DNA of 64,000 bases from Natronosalvus sp042663485 (GCA_042663485.1 JBHTAF010000001.1), one strand, 5' to 3'. Counted from the first letter of the stretch, positions 36,515 to 45,132 are shown. Notes: generated by a model from the letters alone, not told the origin. Program-made: numbers and translations.

Positions 36515-37966
36515 ATGGCAGAGACGCAACTACAGGCCGCCCGATCGGGCACGGTCACCGACGCGATGGCGCGAGTCGCACAGCGAGAACAGCGCGACCC
36601 GGAAACCGTTCGGAAGGCGGTCGCCGACGGCCGCGCCGTTATTCCAGCGAACGTCGGTCACGACGCGCTCGATCCGATGATCATCGGCCGGTCGTTCGCG
36701 ACCAAGGTCAACGCCAACATCGGCAACAGCGAGACGACGAGCGATCTCGAGACCGAACTCGAGAAGCTTCACACGGCCGTGCACTACGGCGCCGATACCG
36801 TCATGGATCTCAGTACGGGAAGCGACCTCGACCGCATTCGGACGGCAAATATCGAGCACTCTCCCGTGCCGATCGGGACGGTTCCCCTGTACGAGTCGGT
36901 CAAACGCGCCGGTTCGCCCGAAGACCTGACGACCGAGTTGCTGCTCGAGGTGATCGAAAAGCAGGCTCGACAGGGCGTCGATTACATGACGATTCACGCG
37001 GGAATCGTCCTCGAGCACCTGCCGTTGACGGAGGGACGAACGACCGGGATCGTCTCGCGAGGAGGCTCGATCCTCGCGAAGTGGATGGAAACCCACGGGG
37101 AACAGAATCCGCTCTATCAGGTCTACGACGACATCTGTGCCATCTTCGAGGAGTACGACGTGACGTTCAGCCTCGGAGACAGCCTCCGCCCGGGATCGCT
37201 GGCCGACGCCTGTGACGAGGCGCAGTACGCCGAGCTCGACACGCTGGGACACCTGACGCGGCGGGCCTGGGATCAGGGCGTCCAGGTCATGGTCGAGGGG
37301 CCAGGCCACGTCCCGATGGACCGAATCGCCGAAAACGTCGAGCGCCAGCAGGACGTCTGCGATGGCGCGCCGTTTTACGTCCTCGGGCCGCTGGTCACCG
37401 ACGTCGCGCCGGGATACGACCACATTACGAGCGCCATCGGAGGGGCGATGGCGGCCAGAGCCGGGGCCGCGATGCTCTGTTACGTCACGCCCAAAGAACA
37501 CCTCGGGCTCCCGGAGAAAGACGACGTTCGAGACGGACTCGCGGCCTACCGAATCGCCGCCCACGCCGCCGACGTCGCGAACGGCCGCCCCGGGGCTCGA
37601 GACTGGGACGATGCCCTCTCGGAAGCCCGGTACGCGTTCGACTGGTCGGCCCAGTTCGACCTCGCCCTCGACCCCGAACGCGCCCGGTCGTTCCACGACC
37701 AGACGCTCCCCGGTGACAACTACAAGGAGGCTCGCTTCTGTTCGATGTGCGGCGTCGAGTTCTGTTCGATGCGCATCGACCAGGATACCCGCGAGGAGGG
37801 GGAACTGGGTCGGCTGACGGCGCGGACGGATCTCGAGACCTCGCTGGCCGCTTCAGTCAACCTGCCGCCAGTTGGCGTCCACGACGGGGGTGAGGTTGTA
37901 ACCGACGAGACGAGCGTCGAGAGAGACCGCGATCCGAATGTCGACGCGACCACCGATTCGCGCTAA
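36515..37966 (+). CDS. thiC: phosphomethylpyrimidine synthase
   Basis: A radical SAM enzyme that rearranges aminoimidazole ribotide into HMP phosphate, the pyrimidine half of thiamine. Conserved segments include NANIGNSETTSDLETELEKL, HYGADTVMDLSTGSDL, VEGPGHVPMDRIAENV and DVAPGYDHITSAIGGAMAA. The C-terminal [4Fe-4S] motif CX2CX4C is Cys409, Cys412 and Cys417. The ATG at 36515 is used because it directly follows the promoter palindrome. A TTG six bases upstream is not needed. The last 40 or so residues are acidic and variable. No other thi gene lies beside it. Confidence 0.96.
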   Translation: MAETQLQAARSGTVTDAMARVAQREQRDPETVRKAVADGRAVIPANVGHDALDPMIIGRSFATKVNANIGNSETTSDLETELEKLHTAVHYGADTVMDLSTGSDLDRIRTANIEHSPVPIGTVPLYESVKRAGSPEDLTTELLLEVIEKQARQGVDYMTIHAGIVLEHLPLTEGRTTGIVSRGGSILAKWMETHGEQNPLYQVYDDICAIFEEYDVTFSLGDSLRPGSLADACDEAQYAELDTLGHLTRRAWDQGVQVMVEGPGHVPMDRIAENVERQQDVCDGAPFYVLGPLVTDVAPGYDHITSAIGGAMAARAGAAMLCYVTPKEHLGLPEKDDVRDGLAAYRIAAHAADVANGRPGARDWDDALSEARYAFDWSAQFDLALDPERARSFHDQTLPGDNYKEARFCSMCGVEFCSMRIDQDTREEGELGRLTARTDLETSLAASVNLPPVGVHDGGEVVTDETSVERDRDPNVDATTDSR

Positions 37967-37976
37967 CGTGCGTGCT

Positions 37977-38127
37977 TTCGGACACGAGCGCCCTGAATAC
38001 GACCGTCTTCGGACACGAGCGCCATCGAGCCATCGACCGATGGCGTTTACCTCCTCGCGAGGTTTGACCGATGGCGTCCACCTCTTCGCGAGGGTCGACC
38101 AATGACGTCTACCTCTTCGTGAGATCC
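37977..38127. repeat. 31-base tandem repeats upstream of the PhzF-like gene
   Basis: Three adjacent copies of a 31-base unit occupy 38035-38065, 38066-38096 and 38097-38127, each starting GACCGATGGCG or GACCAATGACG and containing ACCTC(C/T)TCG. Just before, TTCGGACACGAGCGCC occurs at 37977 and again at 38008, also 31 bases apart. The whole stretch is therefore organised with one period. It lies 43 bases ahead of the next start codon. Confidence 0.75.
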
Positions 38128-38170
38128 GTCCGTCGGTGGATTCATTTGGCTGTCAGCCGTCGCCGCCAGC

Positions 38171-39070
38171 ATGGAGACGAGACGCGTACTGCAGGTCGAC
38201 GCGTTCACCGACGAACCGATAGCCGGAAACCCCGCAGGCGTCGTCCCGGACGCGAACGCCCTCTCGGAGACGCAGATGCAGGCCATCGCCAACGAGATGG
38301 CCGTCAGCGAGACGGCGTTCCTCCTCGAGAGCGACGAGGCCGACCGCCGAATCCGCTACTTCACCCCCACCCAGGAGGTCGACCTCTGTGGACACGCGAC
38401 CATCGCCAGCTTCGCCTGGCTCGCCGAACACGGCGACATCGAGCCCGGAACCTCGACCCTCGAGGCGAACGTGGGGGTCCTCGAGATCGACGTCGAGGCC
38501 GACGGCACCGTCTGGATGACCCAGGACGCCCCGACGATTCGCGAGGTGGACCTCGAGTACGAGGACGTCGCCGACGCGCTAGGCGTCGACCAGGCGGGAC
38601 TCGAGGGCGTCGCCGCGGACCTCCCGCTGGCGGTTTCCTCGACCGGCCTCCCGTTCCTGCAGGTCCCGATCACCTACCTCTCGGACGTAGGCGGGGCGGA
38701 CCCGGACGTGAACGCCGTGGCGGCGCTCGCCGACCGCGTCGACGCCGCGGGAGTCTACCTGTTCACGTTCGACGCGCTCGAGGCTGAGTCGACCCTCCAT
38801 GGCCGAGCGTTTGCCCCGGGGGCCGGCGTCCCGGAGGATCCCGTGACCGGCACCGCGAGCGGCGCCTGCGGCGCTTACCTCGAGCACTTCGGTGCGTTCG
38901 ACGACTTCCCCGAGGAACTGCGCCTCGAGCAGGGCCATTACGTCGACCGGCCCGGACTCGTTCGCGTCCGCGTCGGCGACCAGGTGCAGGTCGGCGGCCG
39001 GGCGGTGACAGTCCTGGACGGCTCGTTACAGGTTCCCGAAGCGGAGGCGGACGATATACTCGAGCCCTGA
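38171..39070 (+). CDS. PhzF-family isomerase-like protein
   Basis: The protein of 299 residues has the diaminopimelate-epimerase-like fold of the PhzF family. The start RVLQVDAFTDEPIAGNPAGVVPDA and AVSETAFLLES (whose Glu is the catalytic residue in PhzF) are clear. FTPTQEVDLCGHATIAS and DPVTGTASGACGAYL are the further signatures. PhzF itself isomerises a phenazine precursor. Most relatives, including this isolated archaeal one, have unknown substrates, and no phenazine genes are present. Confidence 0.9.
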   Translation: METRRVLQVDAFTDEPIAGNPAGVVPDANALSETQMQAIANEMAVSETAFLLESDEADRRIRYFTPTQEVDLCGHATIASFAWLAEHGDIEPGTSTLEANVGVLEIDVEADGTVWMTQDAPTIREVDLEYEDVADALGVDQAGLEGVAADLPLAVSSTGLPFLQVPITYLSDVGGADPDVNAVAALADRVDAAGVYLFTFDALEAESTLHGRAFAPGAGVPEDPVTGTASGACGAYLEHFGAFDDFPEELRLEQGHYVDRPGLVRVRVGDQVQVGGRAVTVLDGSLQVPEAEADDILEP

Positions 39071-39103
39071 GTGTCAACTCGAGAGGCTCTGTTGAAACCC
39101 TTA

Positions 39104-39150
39104 GAGATTGATACGAATCGCGTGCTGCATACAGAGGATGAGTTTAGCAC
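39104..39150. repeat. dispersed hairpin repeat, copy A
   Basis: The sequence contains GAGATTGAT and then GTGCTGCATACAGAGGATGA followed by GTTTAGCAC. The outer arms GTGCT and AGCAC pair, leaving an imperfect hairpin. A close copy in the same orientation is at 40593-40635. The short core CTGTAT(G/T)CAGCA recurs inverted near 39800 and 41608. The upstream GGCTCTGTTGAAA (39085-39097) is reminiscent of IS6-type ends, which I could not check. Confidence 0.6.
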
Positions 39151-39230
39151 TACGGAATCACATCTTTTACTTTGATCCTGTAGAACCGAGGGGCTATCAC
39201 TGTGCCAATTTAGAGCATGTTATTGTTAGA

Positions 39231-39254
39231 TCACCAGAAAGTACTTGCTGGTGA
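39231..39254. other. short hairpin in the accessory patch
   Basis: TCACCAG (39231-39237) and CTGGTGA (39248-39254) can form a seven-pair stem with a ten-base loop. It lies just ahead of a broken Tat-signal remnant and could be a terminator or attenuator. Confidence 0.35.
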
Positions 39255-39270
39255 CCTCAAGAAAATAGAT

Positions 39271-39345
39271 ATGAAGCGACGAACCATCCTCACAGGGATC
39301 GGTATTGCTGAACACATATGTAATCTAACCGGCCATATTCAATAA
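39271..39345 (+). pseudogene. Tat-signal peptide fragment
   Basis: ATG at 39271 reads MKRRTILTGIGIA, a good twin-arginine signal start, but the frame ends after 24 residues at TAA 39343-39345. No exported protein follows in this frame. It looks like the leftover N-terminus of a deleted exported protein, directly abutting the next small gene. Confidence 0.35.
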
Positions 39346-39347
39346 CA

Positions 39348-39551
39348 ATGAGTACTGTAAATGCTGTAGAGAACGTTGTCGTGAATAGCGCAACTGTGAC
39401 TGCTGTAGAATATACCGTGATGCACTCTGATGGGCCTCCGTTCTATGTGCGTGTCGGAATAATACTCATCGGTATTGCATTTTTGTTTGCCATGGGCGTA
39501 CTCTCGGTTATCGTATTCTTGTTTTTCCAGAAGTTACTAGGTCATAGGTGA
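39348..39551 (+). CDS. small membrane protein, 67 residues
   Basis: A short protein with a polar N-terminal half (MSTVNAVENVVVNSATV) and one strong membrane helix near 36-60 (VGIILIGIAFLFAMGVLSVIVFLFF), ending in a basic tail (QKLLGHR). Base composition is AT-richer than core genes. No family was recognised. It lies inside the integrase-bearing accessory patch. Confidence 0.5.
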   Translation: MSTVNAVENVVVNSATVTAVEYTVMHSDGPPFYVRVGIILIGIAFLFAMGVLSVIVFLFFQKLLGHR

Positions 39552-39605
39552 ACTGACAGCCGAGGGCTGTTTTCACACGAATTGCGAATTGTCACTTACC
39601 AACCG

Positions 39606-39758
39606 CTACAAACCCAGCTGTCCTAACCGCTCAGCGAATTCAGTCATGGAACCGAGTTCTCCGTTGTAGTGGGTCTAAAGGTCGCCAGCAGTCCGGAAGA
39701 ACATCGGACACTCGGGGCAGTGGTGGCGCTCAGTACCGACTCTGTACTGAACTTTCAT
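39606..39758 (-). pseudogene. small C2H2-like zinc-finger gene interrupted by TAG
   Basis: From the ATG at 39758 the frame reads MKVQYRVGTERHHCPECPMF and then FRTAGDL, followed by an in-frame TAG at 39675-39677. It continues THYNGELGSMTEFAERLGQL to a TAG at 39606-39608. The CxxC...FFRTAGDLxTHY spacing fits a small C2H2-type finger protein, a common haloarchaeal class. A single nonsense codon in the middle of the finger has broken it, or less likely is read through. Confidence 0.55.
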
Positions 39759-39788
39759 CTTTGCGATGATCGCATCCTACCAAGTGCC

Positions 39789-39812
39789 ACATTCGCGCTC
39801 TGTATGCAGCAG
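39789..39812. repeat. dispersed repeat, copy D
   Basis: ACATTCGCGCTCTGTATGCA followed by GCAG closely matches 41598-41620 in the same orientation (about 20 of 23 bases). Its core is the inverted form of copy A at 39123-39136. It lies just beyond the 3' end of the integrase gene. Confidence 0.5.
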
Positions 39813-39842
39813 AGGCTACAAGAATCGTGAGTGGGCTGTTAG

Positions 39843-40547
39843 TTATCGATGATGCGCTTGCCGGAGTGCATCGGCGGTCGCTGTTCCGGAAATCCGGATG
39901 TATTTCTGGGCGGTGGCCAGATCGCTCCATCTCATCAACGCCTGTAGTGGGACTGGCGCAACTCCCTGATAGGCGTGATAGCTCGCAGCCGTTGCTCGCA
40001 AACAGTGTGGGTAGACACGCCCTCGAAGATCGGCAGCCTCGGCAGCTTCGTTCACCCGCCTGTTGATCGTCGAGCGCGAGTGTGGGAACGAATCGTAGCG
40101 ATTGGCGAAGCGTTCGATACACAATTCGAGACGCAAAGACAGGTCGAAGGGGATCGCCCGCGCGGAGGAGACCGTCTTTGGGTGCCACCGGGCCTCTACT
40201 GCCTCGTCCTCAGTGAGGTCGTCACAGTGACTCGCTTCCTGAGCTGCTTGACGACGACAGTACCCACAGGCACACGGCTCGTACTGTGGAATCTGGAGAA
40301 GCTTCCGATCCCAGTCGAACCACGTGGTATGGAGATGTGAAATCTCGCCCCCACGCAGCCCAAGCCGACCTGCGACCAAACAGATGAATCGCGCCTGGAA
40401 ATCACGGGGGCTGGGCAACTCCGAACAGGCTTCGAGTAACAATTCAAACTCTCGGTCGGTGAGGACGTCTTCGTGAGAATGTCGTGTCGTCAATGCTCGT
40501 CGATGGCGTTTCGCCCATGTTGGTGACTCAGACTGGTGCTGTGTCAT
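39843..40547 (-). CDS. tyrosine recombinase (phage-type integrase)
   Basis: A site-specific DNA recombinase of 234 residues. The catalytic set is complete: Arg65 in GLRGGEI, Lys124 in HPKTVSSAR, His181 and Arg184 in HCLRATAAS, Trp207 in MRWSDL, and the nucleophile Tyr216 in AQKYIRISG. A Cys cluster in the middle (CACGYC, with HC following) may bind metal. The N-terminal arm-binding domain of phage integrases is absent or very short. It is the only mobility gene in the AT-richer patch at 39.1-41.8 kb and is flanked by repeat copies. Whether it is active is unknown, but the frame is intact. Confidence 0.9.
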   Translation of the reverse strand: MTQHQSESPTWAKRHRRALTTRHSHEDVLTDREFELLLEACSELPSPRDFQARFICLVAGRLGLRGGEISHLHTTWFDWDRKLLQIPQYEPCACGYCRRQAAQEASHCDDLTEDEAVEARWHPKTVSSARAIPFDLSLRLELCIERFANRYDSFPHSRSTINRRVNEAAEAADLRGRVYPHCLRATAASYHAYQGVAPVPLQALMRWSDLATAQKYIRISGTATADALRQAHHR

Positions 40548-40982
40548 TACAGCCGAAGGTGTTCGCGGTTCTCAGAGAAACTATTCAAAATTGAGATTGA
40601 TCGGTAGTGCTGAATATAGAGGATGAGTTCAGCACGACAACTCCGTTTATTTCGAAACGACACTGATGAATCTCCCGCTCACTACACGTGCGAACATACC
40701 ATTGACGTATGTGTCACTATTCAATAACAAATCGATATAACGAGACTCGTGAGTAGATAGATTGAAGTGCTGGAGACGTACGAACTCGAACTCCTCGGCC
40801 CACCACCGTTTGACGAATGAGTTCCATACTTGGTGACTCACGGTTCCCCGATACTATTCGAAGAGCAAATACAGTTCGTTCGCGGGTTCGCTTTCGGATA
40901 GTCCAGGAAACATTGATAGGGATGCCATTGAATCCCAAGTAGTACGTTATCATGGGTAGCGCCCCTTCCCGATATTGTGATT
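40548..40982. other. AT-rich intergenic stretch with hairpin repeat copy B
   Basis: The stretch runs from the integrase start to the SRPBCC gene. Positions 40593-40635 match repeat copy A, and here the hairpin is perfect: GTGCTGAA (40608-40615) pairs with TTCAGCAC (40628-40635). The rest is AT-richer than the core genome. A minus-strand frame at 40647-40841 (64 codons, with SHQVWNSFVKRWWAEEFEF) looks mildly protein-like, but I cannot support it as a gene. Confidence 0.5.
40593..40635. repeat. dispersed hairpin repeat, copy B
   Basis: GAGATTGAT, then GTGCTGAATATAGAGGATGA, then GTTCAGCAC. It has eight-base arms with a 13-base loop and the same orientation as copy A at 39104-39150. The two copies bracket the small membrane gene, the broken zinc finger and the integrase. 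Confidence 0.65.
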
Positions 40983-41435
40983 ATGCCGATTCAATGTGAG
41001 CATTCAATTGTAATAGAACGACCAGTCGAGGCGGTGTATACGTTCGTTAGCGACGTGTCAAATGCGCCAAGATGGATGCCGTGGGCGGACGAAACCAGCG
41101 TCATTTCCGGTTCCGAGCCTTCTAGCGTCGCCGAGGGACAACGACGCCGAATCAAACAAACTGACTTTGGCGTTCAGAGCGAGACGATTATTGAAGCGGT
41201 TGATGTCGAACCGGGCCGACACTACACGTTCGAATCGGTGGAAGGGCCGGGAACGTTTCGGGGAACATATCGATTCGAACCCACTCGAAACGGTACCCGA
41301 TTGACTCGATCGTATCGCGTAGTGTTACCGGGACTTGCCCGGATCATGGAACCGATCATGGCTCGTCGGATGAAACGTCGGTGGCGAACAGACCTCAAGC
41401 GCATCAAGGAAATTCTGGAAACCGATACAGAATAA
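40983..41435 (+). CDS. SRPBCC (START-like) lipid/polyketide-binding fold protein
   Basis: The protein of 150 residues has the helix-grip fold of polyketide cyclase/START-like proteins. CEHSIVIERPVEAVYTFVSDVSNAPRWMPWA at the start is diagnostic. Alternating strands follow (HYTFESVEGPGTFRGTYRFEP), then a long C-terminal helix (MARRMKRRWRTDLKRIKEIL). Such proteins bind hydrophobic ligands, and the ligand here is unknown. A GTG two codons upstream is an alternative start. It sits at the edge of the accessory patch. Confidence 0.85.
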   Translation: MPIQCEHSIVIERPVEAVYTFVSDVSNAPRWMPWADETSVISGSEPSSVAEGQRRRIKQTDFGVQSETIIEAVDVEPGRHYTFESVEGPGTFRGTYRFEPTRNGTRLTRSYRVVLPGLARIMEPIMARRMKRRWRTDLKRIKEILETDTE

Positions 41436-41784
41436 GTCCATTATCAGCGGAACCGATTTCGACTGATCAACATTTCTCCCCTGAATTCTGTGTACAACTC
41501 CTGGCAGCAATTGGAGAAGTAGGCACCACCCCAGGTAACGCTTTCACCTGCACTGAGCAATCACCACTCTCCGTTGATCGACCTTCAGTTCGTAAGACAT
41601 TCGCGCTGTGTATTCAGCACGCCCCCAGGTTCCTGTAAAATTTTAAATATTCCACAGGACCTTTTAGAGGGTCGAGTCGGGACACTCGAGATCGATCGCA
41701 GTCAAGTACACGGGATCTGCCGCTACGGGACGCCGTTCCAGTGTCCGTAAGAAACTAGAACGAACGATGTGAGGAGAGAACGAT
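41436..41784. other. intergenic region with repeat copy C
   Basis: It holds the 41598-41620 repeat (ACATTCGCGCTGTGTATTCA then GCAC) and, shortly after, an AT-rich TAAAATTTTAAATATT (41637-41652) that resembles a terminator or promoter. No gene was seen. The transition back to GC-rich core sequence happens here. Confidence 0.5.
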
Positions 41785-42471
41785 TCAGGGTAGCGGGTCG
41801 GACCCCTGATTCGTCCCTGACTCGTCGCGTTCATGGTCGCTCGAGTGGGTCGACCCCGATCCGGTCGAATCGGACCCTCCCGTGGCGGTCGACGAACCCG
41901 ATTCGGACCGAGAACTCGAGGTCGTTCCCTGATTTGTTCGAGATCCCTCGCGGTCGAGCGGGCGACCCCCTGTGGTGCCGCCAGTCGAGGACCCGGACTC
42001 GAGTGCCGACGGTTCGTCGCCCGCACCCGTCTCGAGCGCCGTTCCCTCGTCGAAACTCGCCGCGTGTTCTTCGCGCTTGAGCTCCTGGACGCTCCGGCGG
42101 GTCTCCGCGATGTCCTCCTCGAGGTCCGTCAGTCGACCGTCGAGGCCCTGCAAGATGTCGCTCTTGAGCGTCTTCCGGTCGAACTGGCGGGCGGCTTCCT
42201 CGCCCGCGGCCACCGGAACGGTGTACAGGAGCGCAAACGTTCGACCGAACTGCCAGACGGCGATCCCGAGGAGCACGAGGATCACGGTTATTACCGGACT
42301 CGTCACCTCGAGCGCCTCCCCCGGACTGGTCGGATCCGAGAACAACGCGCCGATCGACCCCGACAGGCCGACCATGAGGCCGAGCGCGACGAGGAGGAAC
42401 CCGCCGATCAGCGAGCCGGTCACGATAGCTCGATACTGGAGCGTCCGCGTGAGTACCTTCGCAAGGTCCAT
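41785..42471 (-). CDS. two-helix membrane protein with coiled coil and disordered tail
   Basis: Two N-terminal membrane helices (IVTGSLIGGFLLVALGLMVGL and ITVILVLLGIAVWQFGRTFALL) are followed by a probable coiled coil (LDGRLTDLEEDIAETRRSVQELKREEHA, about 108-137). A Ser/Gly/Thr-rich disordered tail of about 90 residues completes the 228. It probably sits in the membrane with a cytoplasmic tail. I do not recognise the family. It is transcribed alone, divergent from ppsA. Confidence 0.7.
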   Translation of the reverse strand: MDLAKVLTRTLQYRAIVTGSLIGGFLLVALGLMVGLSGSIGALFSDPTSPGEALEVTSPVITVILVLLGIAVWQFGRTFALLYTVPVAAGEEAARQFDRKTLKSDILQGLDGRLTDLEEDIAETRRSVQELKREEHAASFDEGTALETGAGDEPSALESGSSTGGTTGGRPLDREGSRTNQGTTSSSRSESGSSTATGGSDSTGSGSTHSSDHERDESGTNQGSDPLP

Positions 42472-42723
42472 ACGCGAGAGACTCTCACTCGAGTGGCATA
42501 GTCACTTCGGGACTGCACCGGAACGGGACGCGTTTATTCACCGATGAAGGTCGCTTATGAACTCACAAATATCACTCTATACGGGCATTCGGGGGAGCAG
42601 TGGACGGTTCCGTCCGACCAACCAGATCCGACGCCGTCCGAGAAATTCATTCGATATCGAGTTGGAAATTGTAAGTATTGTTCGCAACCTTCTTTATTCG
42701 ATGCGGTGTCCACGAAGATACAG

Positions 42724-45069
42724 ATGGCAGTACTCTGGCTGGACGAGATCAGCGCCGACGACATCGAGACCGTCGGCGGCAAAGGTGCCTCTCTCGGGGA
42801 ACTCACGGACGCTGGGTTGCCCGTCCCACCCGGGTTCGTCGTCACCGCCGGGACCTATCGACGCTTCATCGAGGACGCCGGCATCGACGAGGAACTGTTC
42901 GAGGTCGTCGACGTCGACGTCGAGGACTCGGCCGCGCTCGCGAGCGCGGCCGACGGCGCCCAGGAGCTCATCCTCGAGACGCCGTTCCCCGACGACCTTC
43001 GCGAGGAAATCCTCGAGTCCTACCGCGAGATTGGGGGTGACGAGGAAGCCTTCGTCGCCGTGCGCTCGTCGGCGACGGCCGAGGACCTCCCGGACGCCTC
43101 CTTCGCCGGCCAACAGGAGACGTTCCTGAACATCACCGGGGACGACCTGCTCGACCGGGTCCGCCGGTGCTGGGCCTCGCTGTTCACCCAGCGGGCAATC
43201 TACTACCGACAGGAGCAGGGATTCGACCACTCCGTCGTCAACATCGCCGTCGTCGTCCAGCAGATGGTCGACGCCGAGACCTCGGGCGTCATGTTCACGA
43301 GCCACCCCTCGACCGGCGACCCCACCATGATCATCGAGGCTGCCTGGGGACTGGGCGAGGCCGTCGTCTCCGGGGCCGTCTCCCCGGACAACTACGTCGT
43401 CTCCCGCGAGGACGGCTCGATCGACGTCACTGTCGCCGAGAAGAAGGTGATGCACGTCAAGGACGAGGCGACCGGCGAAACCGTCGAGCGCGAGGTCGAC
43501 GAGGACCGCCGGAACGCGCGGGTGCTCTCCGACAGTGACATCGGGCAACTGGTCGAACTCGGCGAACGCGTCGAATCGCACTACGACACGCCCCAGGACG
43601 TCGAGTGGGCGATGGTCGACGGCGACATCTACATGCTCCAGTCACGGCCGATCACGACCATCGATGGCGGATTCGAACCCGACGTCGAAACCTCGGGGCT
43701 CGACCAGGCAGGGGCGGACGCGGCGACCGGCCTCACCGACGGTAGCGGCTCGCAGGCGGTCGCCGGTGACGAATCCGGCGACTCGGGCTCGAAAAGCGGC
43801 GAGGTCATCGTCGATGGCCTCGGCTCGAGTCCCGGCACCGCCAGCGGCGCGGTCCGGATCATCCGCAAACTCGACGAACTCGACAAGGTCGAATCGGGCG
43901 ACATCATCGTCACCGAGATGACCACGCCCGACATGGTGCCGGCGATGAAACGCGCCTCCGGCATCGTCACCGACGAAGGCGGCATGACCAGCCACGCCGC
44001 CATCGTCTCGCGGGAACTCGGCGTCCCCGCAATCGTCGGCACCCAGAACGCGAGTACCGTCCTCGAGGACGGCCAGATCGTCACCCTCGACGGCGACAAG
44101 GGAACGGTCCTCGAGGGGGCGAGCGAACCCGATGCGGACCGTGAACCCGTCGAGGAGGTACGGCCGCAGTCGCCGGTCAAGCCGATGACGGCCACGGAGG
44201 TCAAGGTCAACGTCTCGATTCCGGAGGCCGCCAACCGAGCGGCCGCCACCGGCGCTGACGGCGTCGGCCTGCTGCGGATCGAGCACATGATTCTCTCGCT
44301 CGGCAAGACGCCCGCGAAGTACATCGAGGACAACGGCGAGAACGCCTACGTCGGCGAACTCATCGAGGGCATCCGGACAGTCGCCGACGAGTTCTACCCG
44401 CGCCCCGTCCGCGTCCGCACCCTCGACGCCCCGACCGACGAGTTCCGCGAACTCGAGGGCGGCGAGGGCGAACCCGCCGAGCACAACCCGATGCTCGGCT
44501 ACCGCGGCATCCGCCGCAGTCTCGACCGCCCGGACGTCTTCGCCTACGAACTCGAGGCGTTCCGCCGCCTGTTCGAGATGGGCTACGACAACGTCGAGAT
44601 CATGTTTCCGCTGGTCAACGACGCCGAGGACGTCTTCAGGGCCAAGCGGCTCATGCAGGAGGCCGGCATCGACCCCGAGAAGCGCAAGTGGGGCGTGATG
44701 ATCGAGACACCCGCATCAGCGCTCTCAGTCGGCGACATGGCCGAGACGGGCATCGACTTCGCCTCCTTCGGAACGAACGACCTCACCCAGTACACGCTCG
44801 CGGTCGACCGGAACAACGAGAACGTCGCCGACCGGTTCGACGAACTCCATCCAGCCGTCCTGCGCCTGATCGGCGACGTGATCGAGACCTGTCGCGAGCA
44901 CGACATCGACACGAGCATCTGCGGCCAGGCGGGCTCGAAACCCGAGATGGTCCGGTTCCTCGTCAACGAGGGTGTCAGTTCGATTTCGGCGAACATCGAC
45001 GCCGTCCGCGATGTGCAACACGAGGTCAAGCGCGTCGAACAGAAACTGTTGCTCGAGTCGGTTCGGTAG
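42724..45069 (+). CDS. ppsA: phosphoenolpyruvate synthase
   Basis: Converts pyruvate and ATP to phosphoenolpyruvate, AMP and phosphate, the entry to gluconeogenesis. The ATP-grasp domain starts at VGGKGASLGELTDAGLPVPPGF. The swivelling phosphohistidine domain contains GGMTSHAAIVSRELGVPAIVGT with the catalytic His. The C-terminal PEP-binding barrel has ADGVGLLRIEHMI, PMLGYRGIRR and the CGQAGS loop with the catalytic Cys. At 781 residues it is slightly long, owing to a Gly/Ser/Asp insert near 345-360. The start at 42724 (MAVLWLDEIS) is chosen over an open frame to 42544, whose first 60 residues do not fit the family. TTTATT about 30 bases upstream may be its TATA box. Confidence 0.95.
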   Translation: MAVLWLDEISADDIETVGGKGASLGELTDAGLPVPPGFVVTAGTYRRFIEDAGIDEELFEVVDVDVEDSAALASAADGAQELILETPFPDDLREEILESYREIGGDEEAFVAVRSSATAEDLPDASFAGQQETFLNITGDDLLDRVRRCWASLFTQRAIYYRQEQGFDHSVVNIAVVVQQMVDAETSGVMFTSHPSTGDPTMIIEAAWGLGEAVVSGAVSPDNYVVSREDGSIDVTVAEKKVMHVKDEATGETVEREVDEDRRNARVLSDSDIGQLVELGERVESHYDTPQDVEWAMVDGDIYMLQSRPITTIDGGFEPDVETSGLDQAGADAATGLTDGSGSQAVAGDESGDSGSKSGEVIVDGLGSSPGTASGAVRIIRKLDELDKVESGDIIVTEMTTPDMVPAMKRASGIVTDEGGMTSHAAIVSRELGVPAIVGTQNASTVLEDGQIVTLDGDKGTVLEGASEPDADREPVEEVRPQSPVKPMTATEVKVNVSIPEAANRAAATGADGVGLLRIEHMILSLGKTPAKYIEDNGENAYVGELIEGIRTVADEFYPRPVRVRTLDAPTDEFRELEGGEGEPAEHNPMLGYRGIRRSLDRPDVFAYELEAFRRLFEMGYDNVEIMFPLVNDAEDVFRAKRLMQEAGIDPEKRKWGVMIETPASALSVGDMAETGIDFASFGTNDLTQYTLAVDRNNENVADRFDELHPAVLRLIGDVIETCREHDIDTSICGQAGSKPEMVRFLVNEGVSSISANIDAVRDVQHEVKRVEQKLLLESVR

Positions 45070-45132
45070 GGTTCGAGTCGCCGTTCCAATCGGACCGCTC
45101 GAGTCGGTTCGCTGGGACCGTGCTCCCCCGAT

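Noticed and set aside
37977..38127. CRISPR array at the 31-base repeats
   Set aside because: The units are directly adjacent with no unique spacers, there are only three of them, and there are no cas genes.
40647..40841. A 64-codon minus-strand frame in the accessory patch
   Set aside because: It has a mildly protein-like composition but no start context, family or conservation that I can point to.
42544..42723. N-terminal extension of PEP synthase by 60 residues
   Set aside because: The added residues do not resemble the family, the conserved start is at 42724, and an AT-rich promoter-like stretch lies inside the extension.
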